The notes below the pieces were generated by a model. It made no database searches, was not told the DNA's origin, and saw only the letters and a program-made list of their open reading frames with translations. Shown here in pieces: positions 24,544 through 34,894 of a stretch of DNA of 64,000 nucleotides (its first letter is position 1; each line of letters begins with the position of its first letter). Source of the stretch: Hygrophila difformis (taxonomy: Eukaryota > Streptophyta > Magnoliopsida > Lamiales > Acanthaceae); the NCBI GenBank assembly GCA_030278955.1, contig JAOANR010000002.1, forward strand, positions 18,586,057 to 18,650,056, given 5' to 3'. Made by a program: the position numbers and the translations under genes.

Positions 24544-25460
24544 GGTCTGCCCTCAGCTATTTTCCTACTGAGTTCTATCTTGAGAAAGAAATGGACTCCC
24601 TGCCATTACTTTTGCATGCTAATCAGTCAAACTGAGTTCAATTGTCCTGTCTGAATGGGTTGGTTATCCTTTATATGTCCATCTCTCTTGTTTTGCAGCA
24701 TCTCTTGGAGTCTATATGTCCATGTGTCGTCTTGGTGCTTGAAAATGTTGTGCTACTGTTGATGTTATCACTTATCATACTATGTTGGGCATTCTGCTTG
24801 CACAAAAATGGCGTGTCTTTCTCTGTCTGGTACTTTGCTATGAAGAAATTGGTATGTGGTGCACTGTTTTGGCTGGATATTCTGCTGTTTGAGAATATAA
24901 TCGCCTTGTGAGTTTTTAAAAGCGTGTCGTTGGAATTATGATGGTTTCAACATGCGATTTTCAGTACCATGCACTGAGCCGAATGTTGAATTTCTACTAC
25001 ACAATTATTAAAATGTATTAACTTGTTTGAACTTATATTCAAGTTATATTAATCATTTGCAGTTTTAACAAACAATTACAAATTGTTATAGTAATTAGGA
25101 ATTCAGCACGATGTCCAGAAAATGCATTATTGAATTGTAGGAGACTGGCAGGAAGGTAGAGCTGATAAATAAACTAGTCGAGCTGAATCGGGAAGCTAGG
25201 TTCAGTTAGGCTCATTTACGATTAATAAGTTGAACTTCATCTTGAGCTTGATTTAGAAAAAAGTTACGAACACCAAGAAAATTGCAACCAAGAAATACAA
25301 TTAGTTTCAAGTAACTTATGGCTTTTGCTATTACAAAAAACTTTTTTGGAATTTAAAAGTGTTTGAATCGACTTTTGGTAAAAAGACAAGTTGGTACAAT
25401 AGCGTACTCCACCTGAGGGAAAATTGTCTTAAAATTTAAGAACTTTAAAATATATATACA
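24544..25460 (+). other. 3' UTR of the ankyrin gene, then intergenic
   Basis: T-rich transcript-like sequence to roughly 24940. After this it is AT-rich with no coding signal. The 89-codon ORF at 24642-24911 is hydrophobic and lies in the presumed 3' UTR, so I do not call it. Confidence 0.4.
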
Positions 25461-25476
25461 TATATATATATAAATA
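25461..25476 (+). promoter_or_regulatory. TATA box candidate
   Basis: TATATATATAAATAGG stands about 80-95 bp before the ATGs of the small ORF at 25554. The sequence is a strong TATA form, but it sits in a TA-repeat and could be chance. Confidence 0.35.
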
Positions 25477-25553
25477 GGCGTTATAAGCAGTGGAGGGAAA
25501 ATCTTTCCACCTGAGGAAGAAGAATAATCGCGTACTCCAAAACCAGGGCATCG

Positions 25554-26213
25554 ATGAGAATGGAAGAGAACCAAAAGGCAGGCGTTTCAGAAGAGGGAGG
25601 CAAGAGATTGGCCAAAGATACAACCAGCGACTTCAGAGAAGCCATCGATCGGTTCTTTGAAACAAGTGTTTTCATCTTGCATTTGATTGCACTTTGACAA
25701 CAACAACACGGATTTCTGATAAATTGATGTCCATTTTGGGGTATTCGCTGAAGCTCGATCTGGCGGCACAAGGTACCAGAACCAGACCTATATACTATCA
25801 ATGTAATAGTTGGGGTTTCTTCATGCTAAGGGCTTGGTTTAACGTGTTTGCAATAAATGCAGCAAAGAAAGCTTCAACTCCATCTGACATTTTAAATAAA
25901 CAATTCAAGATCTGGGAGTTTCATCATCTGTTGAAACAATTAACTTTGCCAAAGAAATTTTTGCAAGAGAATCAACCTCATTAGATTAATTATTTACAAG
26001 AATTGCATGTGTTCCACTTGGGGCTGATTCAACTTATATTTTGTTAGGTATATCAACAAGAAAGAAAAGAGGCAAATGCTTTGCACGTAAACAAAGGACC
26101 TACAAGATTTTGGAGGCAGATGATGCATGTTTCTGTTGCTCCATTGCCTAAAAACCGAGAAACCCGCAACAAGTTCAGGAAAACAACTGAAACTGGGGCT
26201 GAATCCAACTGAG
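25554..26213 (+). other. Possible small spliced gene, unrecognised
   Basis: An ATG at 25554 (second ATG at 25560) opens 45-47 codons of charged sequence (EENQKAGVSEEGGKRLAKD...). A second block from about 26047 follows an acceptor-like TTTTGTTAG and reads open (VYQQERKEANALHV, then RFWRQMMHVSVAPLPKN) to a stop near 26213. Composition of both blocks looks coding. I could not find a strong donor that joins them in phase; ACAA|GTGTTT is weak. I do not recognise the product. One plant small-protein gene or two unrelated ORFs are both possible. Confidence 0.28.
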
Positions 26214-26930
26214 ATACCTTCAATGGTGGTATGTTTAATATCTGCAGCAATTAGCATGATCCTTGCAAGTTTTAGGTCATGGTGATTGCTGAGGACAAGC
26301 TGAACAAACAACTATGATTAATGAATCTGGCAAGTGTTTCCAGTTTGACACGGCCACACATCAATGTAGAAGGGCTTGTTTTCTCAATCTTCATCATCAA
26401 CCTCGCAGACGACTCTGGTGGCAACATGATTGAAAAAATAAATTCAAGTCCATAAGTAGAATGCACCAGAAAAGAGAATTGAGTAGAAAGCAAAGAATGA
26501 TGCACACCTACAAGATCCAGCAATCTACCAAGCAACCTTGATTTAAAAAAAAAAAAAAAAAATACAAATCAAATCGCAATCTTGATAAAAGTGATGCGTT
26601 TTGTGATAATCATGTAAAAAGTAGAGCGAGCATTTTGTGATAATCATGCAATCTTGATGCATTTTGCGATAATCATGTGAAATTTTGGGAGCGAGCATTA
26701 TTTCAAGAATAGTGGTTTGAATCTTAAAAGGGCTAATTATTAAATACCAGGAATAAGTGTTGGAACTAGTTAAACAGCTAAAACTGTTAGAAAAGATAAA
26801 AAAAACTACTAGTACTACCGAACACACCCAAAAGCCATCCTAAAGCTCTTAATAACACAAAGGATGTGTTCTGTACACAGCTTTCGAGAGCTTTTGGAAG
26901 CTGTGAAGAGCTTTAGATTTTTTATCTAAA
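26214..26930. other. Intergenic with a short internal repeat
   Basis: Contains a poly(A)/T run (about 26544-26562) and two to three diverged copies of TTTTGYGATAATCATG (about 26594, 26632 and 26662), with GAGCGAGCATT repeated at 26616 and 26690. No gene. Confidence 0.45.
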
Positions 26931-26984
26931 CTAGACATACCACCCGCGGTACCCGCGGGATTTTATAATAATTTTGTAATTTAT

Positions 26985-27697
26985 TTATATGCTAATATAA
27001 AAAATAATAGTTGATTAATATTATTATTTGGTCCTGTAGTTAAGATTATTATTTATATGTTAGCCTAATAAATATATTTCCAGTTTTCAATAAATTTTCA
27101 TTTTGTTTATGAATAAATACAAATCGTAATTATATACACAAAATTTTTATTCAAATAGAAATAAAACAAAAATTATAATCGTGTAGTGACAGGACAATTA
27201 GATTGATAATAGAAATTTAATTTAAATTTTTTAAATAAAACATGCATTTATTTTAATCAGAAGTATTTAATAAGTGAAAATAATAATTCGGCTATATTTT
27301 ATTAAGAATTATTTTTTCATTATTACATATAAAGGAAGAATATATCAATAAATAGCAATGTAACACAATATTTGTATCTAATATTCGTTATTGCATTTCT
27401 GGTCCTGTAAATTGATAATTAATAAAAATTGGAAGTTTAATTTAGCTTATTCGTTTCAGAACGATTGATCCTAAATATTTATAACAATTAGATTAAGCAA
27501 TATAAGAATAGTATTTTCTACGGTAGGTTGACAGTTGGATACACAATATGAAAGCGTGTTACAATATTTGAAACTGATATTTAGTGCAAAATTAATATTA
27601 CTATAAGCTTAAGGAAAACGAATACAATACTAAAAACCAAGTACAAACATATTCATCCATGTACGATACATATACTAAAACATAAAACTATCAGTAA
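26985..27697. other. AT-rich Helitron interior, no gene
   Basis: Very AT-rich sequence between the hairpin terminus and the stop of the F-box-like gene. It would be the 3' UTR or non-coding part of the Helitron. Confidence 0.5.
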
Positions 27698-28552
27698 TCA
27701 ATTCCAAAATAAAGTTAGCCTACTGCAACCATGGAGGATTACACATAATGTAACATTCCTTTGTTGCAATAACATGTGGCATTTCAGGTCATTCAGTATG
27801 TAGTCCATATCCATATCCATCGAATTCCGTACTGGAAAAGCATGATCCTGTTTGTTACAAAAATTCACATTCGTTGATCGAAACAATGAATTGTCCATCT
27901 GAACACGCTCCAAAGTGAGTAGAACTTTCTCCCTACTATCAATCAAGAGATCCTTGTCCGAAATATATGGGATCATCGCATCCAAACCGAATTTAATAAG
28001 TTCGGGATCATTGGAAGTCAACTGCAGAATACATTGAAAATATCTTGATGGATCATGACAACCTTGGACCGGCCATTCAAGCTTTACAATAGACCATTGC
28101 CGATTTTTCGATAATACAAAGTCCATCTGTAAACAGACATATTATATTTTAAATATGTTACAATGTAACAACATGAATGATAATTAACTTATTTACATAT
28201 AAAACAATTCACACTTACGATGGAGAGACGGAATATTATGTTATAATTGCATGCTAACAGGCAAGAATTATAAAAATCCAGCTTGCTCCCTATCAAATCA
28301 TTACAAATTATATCCACAAATGAATCCATTGAACATCGTAAGAAAACAACATTGGACTGTGCAGCCCTGAATAGAGTTTTGCAGCTGCATTTCAGAATGA
28401 GATAAAGTATCAAGACAATAATCTACTAAATTAATTTCTCTCATAGTAAAATAGTAGAAAAAGGACCTAAAAGCCATGTTGAACAAATCCTCCAGTGAAT
28501 GCTCGGAAATTTTGGCCGCAATTTCATTCAGAATCTCAGACGGCATGTGCAT
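27698..28552 (-). CDS. F-box-like protein, three exons, 226 aa
   Basis: Exons 28552-28467, 28384-28219 and 28126-27698. Splice sites are TTTAG|GTCC/GCAG|C and CCATC|GTAAGT/TTTACAG|A. Phases agree and the total is 681 nt, open from ATG to stop. The N-terminus MPSEILNEIAAKISEHSLED resembles the F-box start of At2g35280-like plant proteins, and SCKTLFRAAQSN continues the F-box helix pattern. The C-terminal exon (VQGCHDPSRYFQCILQLTS...) has no domain I recognise. F-box proteins recruit substrates to SCF ubiquitin ligases; whether this one binds SKP1 is not shown. It lies between Helitron helicase sequence and a Helitron terminus in the same orientation, so capture is likely. Confidence 0.58.
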
Positions 28553-28734
28553 CAAAGTAGTGACGCCGGAAACTGTACTCTCACAAACAATGTTATCCTA
28601 CAACGTCAACGAAAGTGTCAAAAATAGAACTATCCAGATATATATTATAAATGAGAAAAATAAATACAACTAACCAAATTCATTCGAGTGAGTGCATAAC
28701 TACTAATTTCTAATGAAATGTGAACTCACGATTT

Positions 28735-29075
28735 CTGTATGATACATCATCAGACATATAATGCCAGGATTTCGTCCAGAGATCACCGGGAGATGTTAGA
28801 GAACTTGAGAGCAGTATGGAAACAAAAAGATTTCTTAGGCTAGCTGCAGATGCCCAATTACTGGCCTATTTCATTGCATCAATATATTCACCATCATCCT
28901 CTAGCAGTCCTAGCGAATAGCAAGCATCTTTGTATGTACTGTATTGGACGCCATCAATATTCCGCAACTCTTCGAAACTCCTGGGGCCCTTTACAACATT
29001 GAGCAAACATCTCATGTAGTACAATTCACCCGCTCGAGGATGAATGTAGCTCATCATTCCCACTGAAAATCCTTT
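28735..29075 (-). pseudogene. Helitron helicase (Pif1-like) fragment
   Basis: Minus strand, from about 29075 down. Reads YIHPRAGELYYMRCLLNVV, then a block ending GLLEDDGEYIDAMK, a conserved segment of plant Helitron helicases. A stop (TAG) follows at 28866-28868. Conserved sequence resumes after it (ASNWAS..., then LWTKSWHYMSDDV) with a small gap or frame change, ending near 28735 at AAATC|GTGAGT, a donor-like site. The Rep domain and helicase motifs I-VI are absent here. The block is a decayed piece. Confidence 0.75.
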
Positions 29076-29079
29076 TTGT

Positions 29080-29140
29080 CTAGGTACCCGCGGGATGTAA
29101 ATTTTAAAAACATATAATATAAATTTATATATAAATATAA

Positions 29141-29206
<66 letters not shown>

Positions 29207-29275
29207 TACTACTACTACGTCATGTAAATTTAAAATAATTACCAATTTTGTGCTAACACACTCGTCTGCGCGATT
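29080..29275 (-). mobile_element. Second Helitron-like 3' terminus and AT microsatellite
   Basis: Minus-strand CCCGCGGGTACCTAG at about 29080-29094 is like the 26931 terminus but lacks half of the hairpin and spacer. It directly abuts helicase coding sequence. A further CG-rich hairpin-like word (GCGCGATTCGCGTGTG, 29268-29283) sits upstream on the minus strand and marks a related terminus. Confidence 0.4.
29139..29218. repeat. (ATT)n microsatellite
   Basis: About 22 ATT units followed by a few ACT units. This is the source of the poly-isoleucine ORF on the minus strand. Confidence 0.95.
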
Positions 29276-29460
29276 CGCGTGTGTAAAGTTTAAAAAATAT
29301 ATATATAAAATAGACAATAAAAAATATTATTCTCTTCACTGCTTCGAAGTTAAAGATAAAAGAAATAAGCACAAAATTGTATGTTATTAAAAATAAAACA
29401 ACTAAAAGATTATATTACATGAACTTCAATTTGTTATTCTTATTTTTGAGGCATTTACTA
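29262..29460 (-). mobile_element. Helitron-family 3' subterminal region, copy 1
   Basis: Starts with the CG-rich hairpin and runs into AT-rich DNA. It is homologous to 45872-46045 over about 170 bp (shared TAAAGTT, ATTATTCTC-type and ACTAAAAGATTATATTACAT words). Shared termini define one family. Confidence 0.55.
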
Positions 29461-29649
29461 TAAAATTTTAACATTATATGCAGGACTAAATCTAAAAACT
29501 GGATCTTCAGGAAAACTTCAACATGCTTTAGATATTGACCTTTGACTCTTGTTGATAGTCATAGCATAACAAATAATTAGTGAAAACTGATGTTGAAAAT
29601 TTAAGCGGCATTCTATGATCAGATGAGGTCAAACTCATTCGTGGAATAA

Positions 29650-29990
29650 GCACTCTTTGTCCACTACTTTCTCAAGTCAATACTTCACCCCGATGGACAT
29701 TTTTTGTGATTATTGTCGGAACCAATGTACCGCCTGTCAATACTTCACCTCAAGGACATGTTTTCTCATTCTTGTCAGAAGCAACGCAATGCCAGTCAAT
29801 ACTTCAACCTACATGATATTTTCTCACACTATTGTCGGAACCAATGTACTGTCAGTCAATATTTCACCCCTCAAGACATTTATTTCCATTTTTTGCAAGT
29901 CAATCATTCACCCTCCAATACTCTATCATTAGTTATGTACTACCAACACTTTTCCAAAGATCACCAGGATAAGTTATGAAACATGACTGC
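29650..29990. repeat. 60-bp minisatellite, block 1
   Basis: Four to five diverged units of about 60 bp around GTCGGAACCAATGTACTG and AGTCAATACTTCACC with ACATTTTTTCC-type spacers. Some units are partial. Confidence 0.75.
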
Positions 29991-30284
29991 TGAACAGAAA
30001 TAAAGGAATTTCTCAAAATAGGTGTAGAGGGCCAATGATATCTCATATAACACAATTCACCCTATACCCTAATATCTTATTACACGTGATGCAACAATAT
30101 ATATCTGACTGTGTCTAAAAATGGATCATTTATAAACACTTCAGCATGCTTTAGAGATTAACCTTGGCTCTTGTTGATAGTCATTGTATAATAAACAATT
30201 AGTGGAAACTGACGTCTTGAAAATTTAAGCGGTATTCTATGATCAGATGAGGTCAAACTCATTCATGGAATAATCACTCAATCT

Positions 30285-30520
30285 CCACTACTTTCGCGAG
30301 TCAATTCTTCACCCGAGGACATTTTTTCCAATTCTTGTCGGAGCCAATGTACTGACAGTTAATACTTCACCATCCATGACATTTATCCTCACTCTTGTCG
30401 GAACCAATGTACTGCCAGACAATGCTTTACCCTCTATGATATTTTTTTTCCATTTTTTCGCGAGCCAATACTTCACCCTCTAGTACTCTATCATTAGACA
30501 TCTACTGCTAACACTTTGCC
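30285..30520. repeat. 60-bp minisatellite, block 2
   Basis: Three to four diverged units of the same minisatellite between the second and third helicase fragments, in the same orientation as block 1. Confidence 0.72.
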
Positions 30521-30633
30521 ACAGATCATCAGGAAAAATTATGAAACACGACAACATAACAGAAACAAAGGGATTTCTCAAAATAGGTGCAGAGATCCAA
30601 TAATATCTCATATAACAAAATCCACCCTTTACC

Positions 30634-30843
30634 TCAACGCCTTATTATACGTGATGCGGTAATATATAACTTTCCTTTTCTAAAAATTGGATCCTTCAGG
30701 AACACTCCAACATGCTTTAGAGATTGCCATTGGCTCTTGTTGATAGTCATAGCATAGCAAACAATTAGTGGAAACTGACGTCTTAAAAATTTAAACGATA
30801 TTCTATGATCAGATGAGGTCAAACTCATTCGTGGAAGAAACAC
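30634..30843 (-). pseudogene. Helitron helicase C-terminal fragment
   Basis: Reads PRMSLTSSDHRISFKF, then RRQFPLIV, AMTINKSQ and KLYITASRI. This is the conserved last part of the Pif1-like helicase of plant Helitrons (the MTINKSQGQ..YVA.SR region of family members). The normal Gly after KSQ is Trp here. The frame ends at a stop soon after ASRI. A fragment only. Confidence 0.85.
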
Positions 30844-30861
30844 TCTATCTCCACTGTTTTC

Positions 30862-30866
30862 GTGAG
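30862..30866. other. Left target-site duplication of the Tat element (GTGAG)
   Basis: GTGAG immediately precedes the left LTR and recurs at 43412-43416 immediately after the right LTR. Removing the element rejoins a continuous minisatellite unit. Confidence 0.93.
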
Positions 30867-31560
30867 TGTTTTCCCCTCGGCGTTATTGTCGCCGGGAAAG
30901 GACCTTTTTCTCCTCAAGGGAGGCTACCGGATAAAGGATCAAACCGGTTACGGGTCCGGATTAATGATAATGCGCCCAAACTTGATCAATTACGCCCAAA
31001 CTTGACTGAAGGTTCCTTGATATTCAAATGGCAACAAAATACAACGGAGAATCTACCTGTTGTTAAGAAACAACGGCGAATTCACCGGAAAACTAGAACC
31101 AAACTACCGGTTGTTGAGGAACAACGGTGGACTTGGAAGTAACTGCTATGAGCTAAACTAGAATCTAGGGAAAAACTGTAAAGGAAAGCATTAAAGGAAA
31201 GCAGTAAAGATACAAAGAAGTAAATTTGATAAAGGGATTTTGGGGGTTGGATTGATCTCTCCCATTTTGTGCATGGCATCCCCTATTTATAGCCGGAGCT
31301 GAAATAACCGCTCTCCGGCCGATTCCCTTAAGCCGATTCCACTGCTCACTTCGATCGGCTGAATTGATGTTATTTCGGCCGAAATCCTTCCATTCGGAGC
31401 TTTCTTCCTTTCGGGATCCTTCTGCTGCTCTGGATCACTCCCTTTTGATTCTTCGGCCCAATGGATCTCTAACTCGATCTTCTTCGAAAGTCTCTCTTCG
31501 GCCCATCTTTTATGGCCCGATTCTTCTCCCCATGGCCCCCTATCCTTTGTGGCCCCAACA
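30867..31560 (-). repeat. 3' LTR of the Tat element
   Basis: TGTTTTCC...CCCAACA, 694 bp. Contains CTATTTATAG at 31283-31292, near-palindromic, so it can act as a TATA box on either strand. It stands about 450 bp before the antisense PMD start. A 13-bp direct duplication (about 31190) is absent from the other LTR. Confidence 0.94.
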
Positions 31561-31739
31561 GATGCCCTCCTTACTTGGGCGGTTTTTCGTCTCGAAAAGA
31601 GCTCAAGTAACTCCTCTCTTTTCCTTTGGCGGTTATCTTTCCCCTCAAGGGCTCTTCATTATCATCACTCTATTTACATATTCCATTTTGTCTTCATAAT
31701 AAACCACCCTTTCAACTTCCCTTTTGTCTGTCCTCCTCG

Positions 31740-34700
31740 ATGGATTTGTCTTCTTCGATGGATCTTCCTCCCGTCACTGCTCTTTCCTCAGATCTTCTCA
31801 AGATCGAGAACACGTATGCTTCTACCTCCGCTATGCGTCTCCTTCCTGAAGGATACTACTCCCTCGGTCCATTAGGGATTCTCGAAGAGATTGACGAGTG
31901 TACCGCTCGTATCTTCGAAAATCGCTCCATACCATTATACTCTTCTTGTTTTTCTTCCAAGCTTTTCTCTCCGTCATTTGCTAATTGGCCTTTGGATTCC
32001 TCTGATTACGTAAAATGGTACCATCACCTTGAACCTCACTGCCGTGAGTCCTGGTCGAAATCTTGTATTCGTCACATGATTCTTCTCAGTACCATACCTT
32101 TTCCGTCTGACATTCGTCCCATTCAGGCTCTCCTCTGTTTCTGGAATCCTTCCGTAAACTGTTTTTGTTTCCCTTGGGGTATGATGACACCCACTATCCA
32201 AGATGTAAAGCTCCTTTTAGGCCTTTCTGTTCGTGGAGAGAACCTCTGTGTTATGTCCATTCCCAAGGAGAAAAATGTCAGCTTCTCTTCTGGTGATTCT
32301 TTCAAGAATTGGATTATCACTCATCAGAGCGATCCTACTTCTCCTGCTCCACATCCCTCGGAGCCCCTAGCTTTCATGATGTATTTCCTTTCGAGGTTCT
32401 TTTGGTGTACTTCTTCGAAAGGAGTTCTCCTCGAGGTTCAACCTCTGGCTTCGGCGATTCTCAACCTTGTTGCTATGCCTTTAGCCGATTTCTTCCTCGC
32501 CCATCTGTACGCAGGCATAACGGCTACTGTGTCGGGCTGGGAGAAGGGTTTCCCTGATAAAGCCCGTGGTCCATTATGGTTTCTTTATCTATGGTTGGTG
32601 TGGCATTTCCGCGATATCTCCAAGTTCCCTGCTCAAGATATCTCCCCTAGCTATTTCGCCGCTCCTGATCTCCTAAGGTCATCCCTTCCTGGCCTCTCGA
32701 TCCCGCATTGGGTCAATTATTTCTTTGGCCGAACTGTCGATCAGTCTTTTTCCCAGTACCATTATAGGAGGACCGAATTCGACTGGGTGAGGGAGATCGC
32801 CACTTCCCCTTTCGGGACTGTCCTTCACGTATCTCTTGCTCAGATGTGGAATAGATGCATACTTCCCCGCCCCATTTTCAACGGTTCTTCATTTTTGTCT
32901 ACCAAGATGGCTATCCCTTCCGAGGTTTATAATCCCCATTTGGTTAGCCGTCAATTCGGCTTCGGTCAAGACTTGGTAGTAGCTCTCCGGGCCGATAAGC
33001 GCCTTTCTGCTTCTGCTAGCCGTGCACAATGTTCTTTGTACCATAAGCGTTTACTTGAATTTAAGGTGGTGAAATTTGCTGTTCGTCCTGGACTTGCTAC
33101 TTCTCGTTTTCGGGCTTGGTGGGACGGCGTTGCTCGTACCTTTTTCGGCGCTGACCTCTATTCGCTTTTACGGCGTGGTGGATTCTCTCCTATTCTGGCT
33201 TTTCCCTTACACCTTTTATCTTCGCCGAGTTCTACTCCCCGGCGCACTCTTGGTTTGTCTTCTTCCTCTCATCTGGGTAAATCTCTCTTTTCCCCTCTCC
33301 CTTTTTTTTTTTTGGAGTGTTCTTTCTCATTCTTACATTTTTCTTTCTCTTTTTTTTTTTTTTTTTTTTGTTGTTAGATGCTCCTCGCTCTTCTACCTCG
33401 GATCCTGGTCGAAGGAGACCCGCTTCGTCTTTAGACCCTCTTGTCGGCTCTCTCCCTCCAACTCAGACTAGAAGGCGTTCATCTCGCTCACCTTTCGGCA
33501 ACGTACCTTCTGCCTTACCAGTATCGAGTACCTTCCCAATTTTGACTATTGCTCCGAGTGCTCTTTCAACCGAACCACACAAGTCACCAGATGGTAATAA
33601 TTCGGTTGTCCGTGCTGGTTCTTCTTCAGCCATTTCTACAGATTTGGCCCAAGAACCTATTTCGACCGATCCTGTTATTTCTCCCTCGGTCAATCCTCCC
33701 CATCCTGCCGGAGATTCTGTTGTGTCTTCACCCTTGGCTGCCTTGGAACCCCTCAATCTTTCTCTTGCTGGCACAGTTACTGGTGATGTCTCCGCCGATC
33801 AGGTTCCCTCATCTCCACTGCCTGATCGGCATATTCTGGATGACTTTTTTTCTCCTATTCCTCCGTCTCCTCTTCCATTGGACCCCTCGACTCATCTTGG
33901 CGAGTGTTTGGCCCAGTTATGTAATCTGATCACCAGGCAATCCAATGTGGAATTTGTCAACCCAAAACCGATTCTCCTCCTTTTGTCTCATCTTGAACAG
34001 CATTTCCATGAGGAGATGGTCTCCTTAAACCTGAGTAGTTCTCTTCAGATGATTATGAAGTCTGTCCTCTCTATGGACCAAGAGCTAGTAGCTCATTTGG
34101 TGATGCGGAACAAACTTGCTGCCGAACGTGAGGCCGCGGCCTCTTCTCAAGCTATCTTTGATAACAACTCAGCGGAATATCAGACCACCATGCATGCTCT
34201 TTCTGAAACGGAGTCTCTGGAACATAAACATTCTGAAGATCTTTCTTTAGTTCGCTCACAGATAACCGCACTTCAACAACGAGAGCGAGAGTTGGAATCA
34301 GCTTTGGACAAGACTAGACGAAAATCGGCCAATTTAAAGCAATCGATAAAAGTTCTTCGTCAATCGGCCGAAGCCCCTAAAGCCATCATCTTGGACTTTC
34401 GACGGGATGCTGCCTATCTCGCCATGCGGTCTAGTTTTAATGACTATATACTCGGCACTTTCCAAGAAAAATGGGCCGAAACTCAATCCTTAGTCGGCCC
34501 GCTCGATTCGGCTATTAAAAGCCTTGGTGGGAAAAGTGTTGCTTATGTTCTTTCTCCCCCAACTTTATTTCCTTTGGACCCGTCGGATATGGAATCTTCC
34601 CCGTCAGATGATGCCCCTTCATCTTCCAAGGCTCTTGCAGGTACTTTATCTTTTTCCCTTTTGTTGTTTGCTTACTCTTTACTTTTTACTTCATCGTCCC

Positions 34701-34894
34701 TTTTTCTCCTACTTATCTCAGGGAAATCTGCTGTCGGTGTTAACTTGGCCACCGATCGTCCTTCTTCGAGCAACGTTCCTGGCCCTTCCTTGGCAACGGA
34801 TTCGGGTTTGATTACGTCTACCCTCAACCCTTCTATCGACGCTCTCCAAGGATTGGACGATGATATCCATTTTGACGACAGTGCTGATCACTAG
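31740..34894 (+). CDS. Antisense captured gene in Tat element: plant mobile domain + coiled coil, 990 aa
   Basis: Three exons: 31740-33276, 33378-34640 and 34722-34894. Introns are CTGG|GTAAAT ... T-tract ..GTTAG (101 bp) and GCAG|GTACTT ...CTCAG (81 bp), with matching phases; 2973 nt are open to the stop. Residues about 1-512 form a plant mobile domain (aminotransferase-like PMD), with hallmark FPWGMMTPTIQDVKLLLGL from F144. The middle is Ser/Pro-rich. A coiled coil spans about 756-841, followed by an acidic Ser-rich end. An in-frame ATG at 31626 would add 38 residues. PMD occurs in MAIN/MAIL1 (gene silencing, genome stability) and in transposons (family knowledge). Its role here is unknown. 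It is antisense to gag-pol, which is on the other strand. Confidence 0.82.

Larger units (their letters stand above)
26931..29079 (-). mobile_element. Helitron 3' portion with captured gene (minus strand)
   Basis: The minus-strand terminus reads hairpin CCCGCGGGTACCGCGGG, then TGGTATGT, then CTAG, with T next to it. This is the Helitron 3' end pattern (hairpin about 8-10 bp before CTRR, insertion before T). The CTAG is at 26931-26934. Inward on the same strand are an F-box-like gene and a helicase fragment. The 5' TC end is not located, so the full extent is unknown. Confidence 0.65.
29461..30866 (-). repeat. Three tandem units of Helitron helicase C-terminus plus minisatellite
   Basis: GTTGATAG marker words at 29551, 30173 and 30739 show a 622- then 566-bp period. 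Each unit has, on the minus strand, a helicase C-terminal block (MSLTSSDHR, then RRQFPLIV, then MTINKSQ). The first two are followed by a 60-bp minisatellite block. The most complete helicase block is 30843-30634. The others are shorter and carry stops. The third unit is cut at 30866 by the gypsy element. Confidence 0.8.

Noticed and set aside
24642..24911. Hydrophobic 89-codon ORF after the ankyrin gene
   Set aside because: Lies in the presumed 3' UTR and reads as T-rich sequence.
29054..29317. 87-codon ORF with poly-isoleucine
   Set aside because: Translation of the ATT microsatellite.
29650..30520. Regularly spaced repeats reminiscent of a CRISPR array
   Set aside because: Units are 60-bp diverged tandem repeats without unique spacers, in a plant genome next to Helitrons.
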